Positions 33,647 through 42,616 of a DNA stretch of 64,000 nt are shown here, piece after piece; within the stretch, counting starts at the first letter, position 1; every line of letters starts with the position of its first letter. Made by a program: the position numbers and the translations under genes. Under the pieces are notes generated by a model. It saw nothing but the letters and a program-made list of their open reading frames with translations. It was not told the DNA's origin and did not search any database. Origin of the DNA: an uncultured Actinomycetes bacterium (GTDB taxonomy: Bacteria > Actinomycetota > Acidimicrobiia > Acidimicrobiales > Acidimicrobilacustridaceae); assembly GCA_937927725.1 (NCBI GenBank), contig CALBSE010000045.1, positions 7,923-71,922 of the forward strand, read 5' to 3'.

Positions 33647-34473
33647 GCGACCTCGAGAATTGCCGCCATCGCATCGGCGACTCGGCGACCATTGCGGACG
33701 TCGTGCGCTCGGAGAATTCGACAGCCGAGAGCGATGCCAAGCGAATGCGCCGCCATCGTGCCGTCCCCGGCAGAGCCACGCTCAACATCAAGAAGCGTCC
33801 ACAGAAATCGCTTATTCGATGCCGAAAGAAAGACCGGGTAGCCAAGAGCTGTGAGTGCATCAGAAGATCTCAAGAGAATCTTCGACTGCACTTCTGACTT
33901 CCCAAGATCGAGCCCTGCATCGACCATGATCCGCTCACGAGGAATGCCGGCGGAGCGGGCACGCTCGGCTCGATCGGTCAAAAACTCACAGACCGCGAGC
34001 ACAACATCGTCATACTGAGGATCTGGGTCGGGAACGCGCGGGGCAAGACGTATATGCGTGGCCACCACTGATGCATCGGCGGCGGCGCACACATCGAGAT
34101 AATCAGGGTCGGCAAAACCGCTGATGTCATTTCCGATGCATGCGCCAGCTTCAAAGCACTCCTTCGCGACAGATGCCCGCCAGGTATCGACCGACAACGG
34201 AAGATCGAAACGGCTTCGAAGCGCCTCGATGGCCGGGACGACTCGGTCAAGTTCTTCCTGTTCAGTAACTTCGTCGCCTGGTCCAGCCTTGACGCCGCCG
34301 ACGTCAAGGAAGTCAGCGCCATCGTTGACGAGCTGTTCGGCCTTCCGCAGAAAGTCCTCGAATTCGAAATACGAACCCTGATCGTAAAAAGAATCGGGGG
34401 TTCGATTGAGTATGCCCATAACAATCGCGCGGTACGTGATGTCGAATCGAGTGGTGCCGAGGTCCAAGAACAC
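33643..34473 (-). CDS. folP: dihydropteroate synthase family protein, FolP2-like
   Basis: 276 residues from a GTG. The TIM-barrel signatures are present: MGILNRTPDSFYDQGS, LDVGGVKAGPGD, SASNKRFLW and LRAHDV at the end. The NRTPDSFYD and ATHIRLAPRVPDPDP blocks are those of mycobacterial FolP2 (Rv1207) rather than the classical FolP with NVTPDSF. I recall FolP2 being reported as inactive as a DHPS, so activity here is uncertain. It lies between comEC and holA. Confidence 0.8.
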   Translation of the reverse strand: MFLDLGTTRFDITYRAIVMGILNRTPDSFYDQGSYFEFEDFLRKAEQLVNDGADFLDVGGVKAGPGDEVTEQEELDRVVPAIEALRSRFDLPLSVDTWRASVAKECFEAGACIGNDISGFADPDYLDVCAAADASVVATHIRLAPRVPDPDPQYDDVVLAVCEFLTDRAERARSAGIPRERIMVDAGLDLGKSEVQSKILLRSSDALTALGYPVFLSASNKRFLWTLLDVERGSAGDGTMAAHSLGIALGCRILRAHDVRNGRRVADAMAAILEVA

Positions 34474-34482
34474 CTCGCGACC

Positions 34483-35922
34483 CTAACCGTCGGGAACAGG
34501 GCTCCCGCGCTCAGGTTGCTGCCAATTCGCCAAACGAGAGAGTCGCAAGAGGAGGCCAGCGCCCAGTGCGACTACCGCAATCGCAGGCAGCGTCAGTCGG
34601 GGAAGCGGAAGCGAGGCACACCATTTGGCGACGATCATGATCCACCAAACTCCAGCGCGGACTGGCACCTGAAGTATCAACGCCGGCCAGCCTCCAAGCG
34701 CACCAGCAACGATGCCCACTGATGATCCCCACATCATGACGAATCCTGCGATCGGCTCAGCCAGAACATTGGCGGGAAGTGATGCAAGCGGCAGAGGTCC
34801 AAAGACGGGAACGACCAGTGGAGCAACCGCTAGTTGCGCTGCAACCGTCACCGAGAGCACCTGCTGGAACCAACGAGGCCCTCGCAGCCACCTCGCAATT
34901 GTCGGCGCCAGCAAGGTGATGCCGGCCGTCGCTGCAACCGAAAGTCGAAACCCGAAGGACTCAACGAGGAGCGGATCCACGATGATCAGTGCAGCAACCG
35001 CGACTGCGAGACGTCGACGCGCCGTAACGGGTCGACCTGATCCCGCTCCCACTACGGCGATGACTGCCATGAACGTCGCCCTGAGCACGGAGGGCTCGAA
35101 CCGAGTGACCGCAGCGAAGAACAGGAGTACGAGAGTCAACACTGCGACCCTTGTACGCCTCCCAAGCCTCTCTGCGATTGGTGTCGCAAGAGCGATAACG
35201 AAGACGACGTTCTCGCCCGAAACGACGAGCAAGTGGGAAAGTCCTGAATTCTCAAATGATCGAACGGTCTCGCCGTCGCTCCCCCGGTCGTCGCCAACGA
35301 CAAATCCGGCGTAGACCGGACGTTGGTCAGCGGGTAACGCAGTTGCGCCACGAAGGATCGCTGAACGAACGACGTCGACAGGGACTCGCCAAAATGAAGA
35401 ACCGTCCTCCACGGAAGCACTCTCGAGAGACAGCGCCATGCGTAAATGTCGATACACCAGTCGATCTCGATGAGAGAGTTCACGAAGATTCCCGGTCACC
35501 AACATCCGGCGACCAACAGTCGTTCGTCGAACGATGGAAGCCCAACGACCAGTGGCCGTCAGTTGCAAGCGACCAACATCAGAGTCGACATCAGCCAGCA
35601 CGCGTCCCGGGAAGTCCTGAGGATCCGAGAGCAAGGTCACAACACCGTTCCATTCGCGTGATGCGACTGGCTCTAGACCTTCGCGGGCATGAAACGACAT
35701 CACCGCTACTGCGAACCCACCGACGAGAACAAGCACACAGCGACGACGACTAAGAAGCCCAATGCTGAGTGCAAGTGGCCCAGCCGCCATCGGGGCATGC
35801 ATCGGTATCAACGCACCCATCCAACATGCCGTTGCGAAGAACGATGCAAAGTGTCGCGACCAGATCGTCCGAAATCCGCCTTCGGACATGACGCGTCGCA
35901 GCTGTATCGAGAGAGCTCTCAC
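34483..35922 (-). CDS. comEC: ComEC/Rec2 DNA-uptake channel protein, short form
   Basis: 479 residues from a GTG directly after comEA; an ATG at 35889 is an alternative. An N-terminal hydrophobic and OB-like region (DUF4131) is followed by the competence domain: VSGENVVFVIALATPIAERL and TRFEPSVLRATFMAV are characteristic. The protein ends soon after the last helices, so the C-terminal metallo-beta-lactamase domain of full-length ComEC (usually 700-800 residues) is absent. It should be a cytoplasmic-membrane channel for single-stranded DNA. Confidence 0.9.
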   Translation of the reverse strand: MRALSIQLRRVMSEGGFRTIWSRHFASFFATACWMGALIPMHAPMAAGPLALSIGLLSRRRCVLVLVGGFAVAVMSFHAREGLEPVASREWNGVVTLLSDPQDFPGRVLADVDSDVGRLQLTATGRWASIVRRTTVGRRMLVTGNLRELSHRDRLVYRHLRMALSLESASVEDGSSFWRVPVDVVRSAILRGATALPADQRPVYAGFVVGDDRGSDGETVRSFENSGLSHLLVVSGENVVFVIALATPIAERLGRRTRVAVLTLVLLFFAAVTRFEPSVLRATFMAVIAVVGAGSGRPVTARRRLAVAVAALIIVDPLLVESFGFRLSVAATAGITLLAPTIARWLRGPRWFQQVLSVTVAAQLAVAPLVVPVFGPLPLASLPANVLAEPIAGFVMMWGSSVGIVAGALGGWPALILQVPVRAGVWWIMIVAKWCASLPLPRLTLPAIAVVALGAGLLLRLSRLANWQQPERGSPVPDG

Positions 35923-36696
35923 CTAGCGGACGACAACGCTTTTACGAATACCGTCCAACTTCGAGGAGCCAATTCCTTTGACTGTCAGCAGGTCATCGAC
36001 AGACCGAAACCGACCAAGTTCCGTGCGCCGGTCAATGATGGCCTTCGCAGTTGATGGACCGATCCCCGTGAGTGAATCGAGTTGCTCAATAGTGGCGCTA
36101 TTGAGATCAAGCGGACCAGTGATCGACACACCACCGGCACCCCCAGACACCGATGAGGCGATCGCTGGAGACGCCTCACCCCTGCGCGTGATCCAGACTC
36201 GCTGACCGTCCACGACTGTCGCGGCCAGATTCAGTTGGTCGAGGTCGATGGCGTCCGTAGGCCCTCCGGCGATTTCGAGTGCATCGACAACTCGCGCTCC
36301 AATGGGAAGCCGGTACACGCCTGGCTGACGCACTGCTCCCCCCACATCGACAACAACTCCGGGACCCGTGGTAGTGGGTATCGAGGCTGCAGGAATTGTG
36401 CTTGCGGCCGGAGACCATTGAACGTCAGTGGAGGGAGAGCGACTGACGAACCACACTGCGGCGAACAACGCCGAAAGAACAACCCCAACAACGACAACCG
36501 CGACCCTGATTCTTCCTGATTTCAGGAACGCTGCACGCAGTGCGACAAGTTCCGATGCTGATCGCCAAGTTGGTCGCCGAGAGACTGGGCTCGTGCGCAT
36601 CCGGTCGAGTGCACGCTGTGCCGCTTCGGAGGTTGTTCGACTTGATTCACGCCCGTCCATTGACACGCTCCCGAGCCCTGTCGTCTGCAACGACAT
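35923..36696 (-). CDS. comEA: ComEA-like DNA-binding competence protein
   Basis: 257 residues. A cytoplasmic N-terminus (~75 residues) precedes one membrane helix (VAVVVVGVVLSALFAAVWFV), then a proline/serine-rich linker, an SLBB domain (VDVGGAVRQPGVYRLP), and a C-terminal helix-hairpin-helix pair (LDSLTGIGPSTAKAIID, then VDDLLTVKGIGSSKLDGI) that binds DNA. The stop abuts the comEC start. Together they point to natural transformation. Confidence 0.93.
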   Translation of the reverse strand: MSLQTTGLGSVSMDGRESSRTTSEAAQRALDRMRTSPVSRRPTWRSASELVALRAAFLKSGRIRVAVVVVGVVLSALFAAVWFVSRSPSTDVQWSPAASTIPAASIPTTTGPGVVVDVGGAVRQPGVYRLPIGARVVDALEIAGGPTDAIDLDQLNLAATVVDGQRVWITRRGEASPAIASSVSGGAGGVSITGPLDLNSATIEQLDSLTGIGPSTAKAIIDRRTELGRFRSVDDLLTVKGIGSSKLDGIRKSVVVR

Positions 36697-36719
36697 GAGA
36701 TTGAGGAGGAAGTGCGTGT

Positions 36720-36733
36720 CAAACCTAGGTTTG
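36720..36733. promoter_or_regulatory. 14-bp palindrome upstream of comEA
   Basis: CAAACCTAGGTTTG, a perfect palindrome 24 bases before the comEA start. It may be an operator for the com genes or part of the end of the upstream thioredoxin-like gene's transcript. No known regulator motif was matched. Confidence 0.35.
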
Positions 36734-36783
36734 GGAACACCAGATGCAAAGGGTCAATCAGACTCTTGAGTTGCTACCGGCCC

Positions 36784-37494
36784 TTAGAAGATGGTTGTGG
36801 TGAGCCGCTTCCTCCACACACCGGTGCGCGGGTCTTCGGCGCCCAAAAGTTCGAGAAGGTCGATGAACTCCTGCCGAGCGTCGTCGTTGCCTTTTACCTC
36901 GCCGAGCAGAACCTCGAGACGTTGTTCAATTTGCTCATCGGAGTTGAGGCCAGATCCGCTGCGAACATAAGCAGAGATGCGCCGAGTCTCTGGAGTTTCG
37001 GGAATACGTGCCAGCAATTCAAGCGCTTCGTCGCCGCGGTCCTCGCCGGCGAGCAGTTCAGCGAGATCGATAATCACATCGGCGTTACCCGACTCAAGTT
37101 CAAGCGCTTGGCGCAGCGAAACTTCATCTCCTTGCTCACGCAAGATGTCGACAGGAGAAAGCTCGACTGGACCCACGAGTCCACTCACAAACTCGATGAT
37201 CTTCTCTTCAGGGAGAGCTCCGACAAATTGATCGACGATCTTGCCGCCCGAAATGGCAAAGACAGCGGGAATGCTCTGAACCTTGAAAGCCTGTGATGCA
37301 GCAGGGTTCTCATCGACGTTGATTTTCGCAAGCACCACCTTGCCGCCAGTTGCGGCAACAGCTGCCTCGATCATTGGCCCGAGGGTCTTACATGGACCGC
37401 ACCAGGGTGCCCAGAGATCAACCACCACAGGTGTCGTCATGGAGCGGTTAAGAACCTCGGCTTCGAGGGTTTCGTCGGTTACGTCAATGATCAC
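36784..37494 (-). CDS. thioredoxin-domain protein with TPR tail (CnoX/YbbN-like)
   Basis: 236 residues from the GTG at 37494; the frame opens at 37560 but this start places the WCGPC cysteines at 32 and 35 as in thioredoxin. The N-terminal ~110 residues are the thioredoxin fold with VDLWAPWCGPCKTL. The rest is helical with repeats (LELESGNADVIIDLAELLAG), as in YbbN/CnoX chaperedoxins that protect proteins under oxidative stress. No linked partner gene is seen. Confidence 0.88.
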   Translation of the reverse strand: MIIDVTDETLEAEVLNRSMTTPVVVDLWAPWCGPCKTLGPMIEAAVAATGGKVVLAKINVDENPAASQAFKVQSIPAVFAISGGKIVDQFVGALPEEKIIEFVSGLVGPVELSPVDILREQGDEVSLRQALELESGNADVIIDLAELLAGEDRGDEALELLARIPETPETRRISAYVRSGSGLNSDEQIEQRLEVLLGEVKGNDDARQEFIDLLELLGAEDPRTGVWRKRLTTTIF

Positions 37495-37578
37495 AGCGGC
37501 AAGGATACGACCACTCCGAGCAAAGCGGGGCCTTCGCCAGCACCGGTAGCGTGTCGGCATCCTGAGTTTGGAGCCGAT

Positions 37579-38631
37579 GTGACCCCACCAAATGACGTCG
37601 CAGGAATTAACGCGGCAAACATCACCAACTGGATGCTTGGACGCGTCCCAGAACTGGCCGAACCCCTCGAATTCGAACTCATCACTGGCGGACTGTCGAA
37701 CCTCACCTACAACATGACTGACGCCAAGGGCCGACGTTGGGTTTTACGCCGACCGCCTCTCGGCCATGTTCTTGCCACCGCGCACGACATGGGACGTGAA
37801 GTCCGAATCATCGCTGCGCTTCGCGATACGCCCGTTCCGGTTGCGCCAATTGTTGGCTACTGCGACGACATTGAGGTCAACGACGCACCGTTTTACGTCA
37901 TGGATTTCGTCGATGGCGTGATTGCACGAAACATCGCAGCCGGTTCCAAACTACAGATCGATGCACGCGCAAACGCAGGTCATTCGCTGATCGATGTCCT
38001 TGCAGCGATTCACGCCATCGATGTGGACGCTATTGGACTCGGGGATCTTGGACGCAAAGAGGCCTACGTTGAGCGGCAGCTGTCGCGTTGGCAACGCCAA
38101 TGGGAATCGACAAAGGATTCTGATGTTCCCGAAATGACGGAACTACACCGCCGTCTCGCAGAGGCTGTACCACCACAGGGACCAGCGACGATCGTTCATG
38201 GCGACTACAGGCTCGACAATTGCATCGTCGACATCGATGGAAACGTCATCGCAGTGCTTGATTGGGAACTCTGCACCCTTGGAGACCCAATGGCGGATCT
38301 GGGTTTCATGTTTGTGTACTGGGCCGAAGCGAGCGATTCCTTCGTGGTGATCGAGGGATCCGCCACCACTCTTGAAGGATTCCCGACCCGTCAGGAACTC
38401 CTTGCCAAGTACGAAGCGTTGACTCATCGTGACGTCAGCCAGATCGGGTATTACGTGGCGCTCGGCTACTGGAAACTCGCGTGCATTTTGCAAGGCGTCA
38501 TCGTTCGCTACCGTTCAGGGGCCATGGGAGATCAATCCAACAACGCCGAATCAGGAGCAACACCGGTGCAACGACTCGCAATCGCCGGCCTTGCTGCGTT
38601 CGAAGGTCAGATCGGCGGAGCCAGTGTCTGA
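37579..38631 (+). CDS. aminoglycoside phosphotransferase-fold kinase (ACAD10-like family)
   Basis: 350 residues from a GTG. APH-fold signatures: GGLSNLTYNM (nucleotide loop region), WVLRRPPLGHVLATAHDM, VHGDYRLDNCIVD (Brenner motif with catalytic Asp) and VLDWELCTLGDPMADLGF. This pattern is that of the acyl-CoA-dehydrogenase-linked APH family, which may phosphorylate hydroxyacyl-CoA or similar compounds rather than antibiotics. No acyl-CoA dehydrogenase gene adjoins it. Confidence 0.85.
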   Translation: MTPPNDVAGINAANITNWMLGRVPELAEPLEFELITGGLSNLTYNMTDAKGRRWVLRRPPLGHVLATAHDMGREVRIIAALRDTPVPVAPIVGYCDDIEVNDAPFYVMDFVDGVIARNIAAGSKLQIDARANAGHSLIDVLAAIHAIDVDAIGLGDLGRKEAYVERQLSRWQRQWESTKDSDVPEMTELHRRLAEAVPPQGPATIVHGDYRLDNCIVDIDGNVIAVLDWELCTLGDPMADLGFMFVYWAEASDSFVVIEGSATTLEGFPTRQELLAKYEALTHRDVSQIGYYVALGYWKLACILQGVIVRYRSGAMGDQSNNAESGATPVQRLAIAGLAAFEGQIGGASV

Positions 38632-39478
38632 CATCTACGAACTCATCGAAAGTCCAGAACTCGATTCACCGGTGTTGCTCTTGGCCCTCGACGGCTGGAT
38701 CGATGCAGGCTTAGCGTCGACCAATGCCTTCGGAACAATCCTCGAGAATCTCGAAACGGTGACCGTCGCGCGATTCAACGCCGATGCGCTTATCGACCAC
38801 CGTTCCCGCCGTCCCACGATGCATCTTCTCGACGGAATCAATACCGGACTCTCCTGGCCCACAATCGAACTTCAGGCCGGATTCGACGCTGACGGTGCTT
38901 CGGTGCTTTTCCTTGTCGGCGCAGAGCCTGATCATCGCTGGATGGCCTTCGCTGATGCAATCGTCGACCTTGCTCATCAATTCGAGGTTTCCTCAGTTTT
39001 TGGACTCAGCGCGTACCCCGCTCCTGTCCCCCACACCCGGCCAACACAATTGGTCACGACTGCTACCGATGCAGAAATGGCGCAACGAGTCGGTGGCGAG
39101 ACCGGACGCATCGACGTACCGGCTGGGATCAACGCCGCGATCGAACTTGCGTGTGCCGCTTCTGGCATCCAGGCAACAGGCCTCTGGGCGCAGATTCCGC
39201 ATTACGCCGCAGGAATGCCCTACCCGGCGGGGGCGCTCGCGCTCATTGAAGGTCTACGCACCTTCAGTGGCCTGAATTTCAGTCTCGGATCATTGGTCGA
39301 AGATGCGCGCACTTCCCGCGAGCGACTCGATGAACTCGTCGCAAATAGCGAAGAGCACATCGAGATGGTTCGACAACTCGAAGCTCAACTCGATTCGAAG
39401 GTCGTCATCGAAGATCCACTGCCGATGGGCGACGACCTCATGGCAGAACTCGAACAGTTCCTGCGTGAACAGGACTGA
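38624..39478 (+). CDS. PAC2 family protein
   Basis: 284 residues from the GTG at 38624, preceded by GGCGGAG and overlapping the previous gene by 8 bases. Features of the PAC2 family: LLLALDGWIDAGLASTNAFG at the start, RRPTMHLLDG, and GLWAQIPHYAAGMPYP. In actinobacteria these proteins resemble proteasome assembly chaperones; no proteasome gene is in this window. The function is not proven. Confidence 0.85.
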   Translation: MSDIYELIESPELDSPVLLLALDGWIDAGLASTNAFGTILENLETVTVARFNADALIDHRSRRPTMHLLDGINTGLSWPTIELQAGFDADGASVLFLVGAEPDHRWMAFADAIVDLAHQFEVSSVFGLSAYPAPVPHTRPTQLVTTATDAEMAQRVGGETGRIDVPAGINAAIELACAASGIQATGLWAQIPHYAAGMPYPAGALALIEGLRTFSGLNFSLGSLVEDARTSRERLDELVANSEEHIEMVRQLEAQLDSKVVIEDPLPMGDDLMAELEQFLREQD

Positions 39479-39492
39479 GCCTCACTTCGTCG

Positions 39493-41964
39493 TCAACTAG
39501 CGACGAGATTGACCAAATTCGGTGGCTTGCAAATCACCTTTCGCGGCGGCTTGCCGTCAAGATGAGCCTGAACTTTCTCGCTCGAAAGGGCAATGGATTC
39601 CGCCGTCGCAGCATCGATTCCTGAGGGAACTTCAATGCGATCGCGGACTTTGCCATTGACCTGAACAACCATTGTCACGGTGTCGACCGCAAGCATTGCG
39701 TCGTCGGCAACAGGCCAAGACAATTGATGAATGTCGTCGCCATTCCGACGCTCGCGCAACTCTGCAGTGATGTGAGGAGCCATTGGAGCCATCAGCAACA
39801 GCAACGTATCAATCGCGAATTCAAGAGTCGCCTTATGAGGCCCGCCCTCGATCTTGACGTATCGATAGAGCTCATTCGTGAACTCCATAAACGCCGCGAC
39901 AGTTGTGTTGTAAGCCCAACGTTCATAGTCGTCAGTGACCTTCACAATCAGTCGGTTTGTGCGACGTTCGAGATCTACGTCTGCCTCAATCGCAACTCGG
40001 TCGACCGCTTCGACACCAATGTCACCGAGCGCAATTCTCCACACTCGATGCAGGAATCGAGAGCACCCCTCGATACCAACACCCTCCCAATCGATATCGT
40101 CTTGCGGCGGACCAACGAAGAGATGCGCGAGGCGAAGAGCATCAGCGCCGTCGGTGTCAAGGATTTCCTCGGGCGCAACCAGATTGCCTTTTGATTTCGA
40201 CATCTTGTCGCCATCAAGTCGAATCATTCCCTGGGTAAACAATCTCGTAAATGGCTCGCGCAAATTGGCGGGGGCAACGCCGAGGTCCGAGAGGGCCTTG
40301 GTAAAGAAACGGGCGTACATCAGATGCAAGATCGCATGCTCGACGCCGCCGATGTATTGATCCACCGGCATCCACGCGTCGATTGCGGAAGTGGAAAACG
40401 GTTGCTCGTCGTTCCACGGATCACAAAAGCGGAGGTAATACCAAGACGAATCGACGAACGTATCCATGGTGTCGGTCTCACGGTGAGCGGGACCGCCGCA
40501 TGTCGGACACGTTGTCTCGAAGAATCCTGGGTGAAGGCGAAGTGGGGACTCCCCTGTGGGAAGGAACTCGACGTCGTCAGGTGCGAGCACCGGTAGATCT
40601 GCTTCCGGGACAGGAACCATTCCGCAGTTCTCGCAGTTGACGACAGGGATCGGACAGCCCCAGAACCGCTGACGACTTACAAGCCAATCACGCAACCGGA
40701 AGTTAATCGTCCCTGAACCAATGGCTTCGGCCTCAAGAAAAGCGATCGCAGCACCAATCGCTTCCTCTTTACCCATTCCATCGAGGAACCCACTATTGAT
40801 GTGAAGTCCATCGCCTGTAAAGGCTTCGCCATCGAAATCGGCCGGTGGTTCAATCGTGCGAACAATGGGCAAACCATGCGCCTTGGCGAAGTCCCAGTCG
40901 CGCTGATCTTCGGCAGGAACGGCCATGATTGCGCCGGTTCCGTAACCCATGAGCACATAGTCAGCGAGATAGAGCGGGACTGGCTGCTTGGTGAACGGAT
41001 TCCGTACATACGATCCGGTGAAAACGCCGCGTTTATCAAGCGATCCTTCCGAAGACATACGTTCGACATCGCTCGCCTTTCGCGCACTTGCGACAAACGC
41101 TGCGACTTCGGCTCGACGTTCAGGAACCACCACAACATCGACTAGCGGATGCTCGGGCGCCATGACGGAATAGGTCATGCCGAAACTCGTGTCCGGACGA
41201 GTCGTAAACACGTCAATCTTCACGCCATCGGGGTGAGGAACTCCGTCAGCGTCAACAACCTGCATCGAGAATTCGGCACCCTCAGAACGCCCGATCCAGT
41301 TTCGCTGCATGATCTTGACCCGCTCCGGCCAGTCAAGATCGTCAAGGTCATCAAGAAGTTGTTGGGCGTAATCGGTGATCTTGAAAAACCACTGCTCAAG
41401 ATCACGCTTTTCGACGACGTCTCCGGATCGGTCGCAGGTGCCATCGGCATTTACCTGTTCGTTGGCGAGAACAGTTTGGCAACCCGGGCACCAATTCACC
41501 GGCGCGTTTCGGCGATACGCCAAACCTGCCTCAAGGAACTTAAGGAAGATCCATTGTGTCCACTTTTGGTACTCCGCAGAATGACTCGTTACCTGTCGAC
41601 GCCAGTCGTAGACCGCCCCAATACGAAGGATCGAACTACGGAGCATTTCAATGCGTTCGTCGGTGAACTCTCGAGGATGTCGACCAGTTTTGATCGCGGC
41701 GTTTTCTGCGGGAAGACCGAAACTGTCGAACCCCATTGGCGAGAGAACCGCGTAGCCATTCATTGTGCGGTATCGAACGATGAGGTCACCAAAGGTGTAG
41801 TTACGAACGTGCCCCATATGCGCGGCACCGCTCGGATAGGGGTACATGCACAGCGTGTACCAATGCGGCCGCGGGTCGTCGTTCTCAACGTTGTAGAAGC
41901 CGTCAGTTGCCCAACGCTCCTGCCACTTCGCCTCAAGAATGGGGGGTTCGTAGCCGTCGACCAT
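39493..41964 (-). CDS. leuS: leucyl-tRNA synthetase
   Basis: 823 residues from the ATG at 41964 (VDGYEPPILEAKWQERW follows). In-frame starts at 42027, 42045 and 42132 exist, but the conserved region starts here. Class I signatures: PYPSGAAHMGHVRN (HIGH) and DGDKMSKSKGN (KMSKS). Between them lie the editing domain and a zinc-type CxxC region (CPGC and CDRSGD). It charges tRNA-Leu. It is divergent from the tRNA-Ala gene. Confidence 0.96.
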   Translation of the reverse strand: MVDGYEPPILEAKWQERWATDGFYNVENDDPRPHWYTLCMYPYPSGAAHMGHVRNYTFGDLIVRYRTMNGYAVLSPMGFDSFGLPAENAAIKTGRHPREFTDERIEMLRSSILRIGAVYDWRRQVTSHSAEYQKWTQWIFLKFLEAGLAYRRNAPVNWCPGCQTVLANEQVNADGTCDRSGDVVEKRDLEQWFFKITDYAQQLLDDLDDLDWPERVKIMQRNWIGRSEGAEFSMQVVDADGVPHPDGVKIDVFTTRPDTSFGMTYSVMAPEHPLVDVVVVPERRAEVAAFVASARKASDVERMSSEGSLDKRGVFTGSYVRNPFTKQPVPLYLADYVLMGYGTGAIMAVPAEDQRDWDFAKAHGLPIVRTIEPPADFDGEAFTGDGLHINSGFLDGMGKEEAIGAAIAFLEAEAIGSGTINFRLRDWLVSRQRFWGCPIPVVNCENCGMVPVPEADLPVLAPDDVEFLPTGESPLRLHPGFFETTCPTCGGPAHRETDTMDTFVDSSWYYLRFCDPWNDEQPFSTSAIDAWMPVDQYIGGVEHAILHLMYARFFTKALSDLGVAPANLREPFTRLFTQGMIRLDGDKMSKSKGNLVAPEEILDTDGADALRLAHLFVGPPQDDIDWEGVGIEGCSRFLHRVWRIALGDIGVEAVDRVAIEADVDLERRTNRLIVKVTDDYERWAYNTTVAAFMEFTNELYRYVKIEGGPHKATLEFAIDTLLLLMAPMAPHITAELRERRNGDDIHQLSWPVADDAMLAVDTVTMVVQVNGKVRDRIEVPSGIDAATAESIALSSEKVQAHLDGKPPRKVICKPPNLVNLVAS

Positions 41965-42058
41965 GACGGTTGATGGTAGGCGACGCTTGGACCTCGGCTC
42001 TTCACTCAAACGTTCTACGACCGCCATCAGAGTGCGCCAATACATTGAAGTTTCGATT

Positions 42059-42086
42059 TTGCGGGCTTGGTGGCGGCCGGTACAGT
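42059..42086 (+). promoter_or_regulatory. promoter of tRNA-Ala
   Basis: TTGCGG (42059-42064), a 16-base spacer, and TACAGT (42081-42086). A transcript would begin about 7 bases before the mature tRNA 5' end at 42100. Confidence 0.5.
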
Positions 42087-42099
42087 TCGGAATCCATTC

Positions 42100-42172
42100 G
42101 GGGCTATAGCTCAGTTGGTAGAGCGCTTCCATGGCATGGAAGAGGTCAGGGGTTCAATTCCCCTTAGCTCCA
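42100..42172 (+). tRNA. tRNA-Ala (anticodon GGC)
   Basis: A 73-nt cloverleaf: acceptor GGGGCTA/TAGCTCC, D-arm GCTC/GAGC, anticodon stem CTTCC/GGAAG with loop ATGGCAT (anticodon GGC), T-arm AGGGG/CCCCT with loop TTCAATT, discriminator A. No CCA is encoded. Confidence 0.97.
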
Positions 42173-42185
42173 CTCCGAAACAACG

Positions 42186-42214
42186 AATGCCCGTGACAGA
42201 GCGTCACGGGCATT
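42186..42214 (+). terminator. terminator after tRNA-Ala
   Basis: A perfect 12-bp stem AATGCCCGTGAC / GTCACGGGCATT with a 5-nt loop, followed by TCTTGTTTC. It lies between convergent tRNA-Ala and rsfS and may serve both. Confidence 0.85.
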
Positions 42215-42250
42215 TCTTGTTTCTGTCGTACCGGCGCCAGCACGAAACGC

Positions 42251-42616
42251 TTAGATCGCCTCGTTTTGCCATTCGACGATCGGGACATCACGCCATAAGC
42301 GCTCGAGGTCGTAGAACGCCCTGGTCTCGTCATCAAAGATATGCACGATGACGTCGCCGTAATCAACGAGAACCCAGGTGCCATCGTCGAGGCCTTCGAC
42401 GCGCACCGGCTTGGGTCCTCCGGCAGCGAAGACGTCTTCTTCGATTCCTTCAGCAATAGCTCGCACCTGTCGGTTGCTTGTGCCGGAAGTAATGACGAAC
42501 CATCCGGTAATTGACAAGACATCGCCAACATCGAGCATGACGGTCGAAGCATCGGTCTTCTTCGCCGCGGCACGAGCGATTTCGTGATGAAGTGGGAACT
42601 CCTCAGGAGAATTCAC
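42251..42616 (-). CDS. rsfS: ribosomal silencing factor RsfS
   Basis: 121 residues from a GTG. Signature blocks DVGDVLSITGWFVITSGTSN, WVLVDYGDVIVHIF and FYDLERLW match RsfS (Iojap family), which blocks subunit joining via L14 during starvation. The start overlaps the LytR_C gene (GTGA). The nadD-LytR_C-rsfS order is common in actinobacteria. Confidence 0.95.
   Translation of the reverse strand: MNSPEEFPLHHEIARAAAKKTDASTVMLDVGDVLSITGWFVITSGTSNRQVRAIAEGIEEDVFAAGGPKPVRVEGLDDGTWVLVDYGDVIVHIFDDETRAFYDLERLWRDVPIVEWQNEAI

Noticed and set aside
37579..38631. Aminoglycoside resistance gene
   Set aside because: The APH-fold sequence has the ACAD10-like pattern seen in acyl-CoA metabolism, not that of antibiotic kinases.
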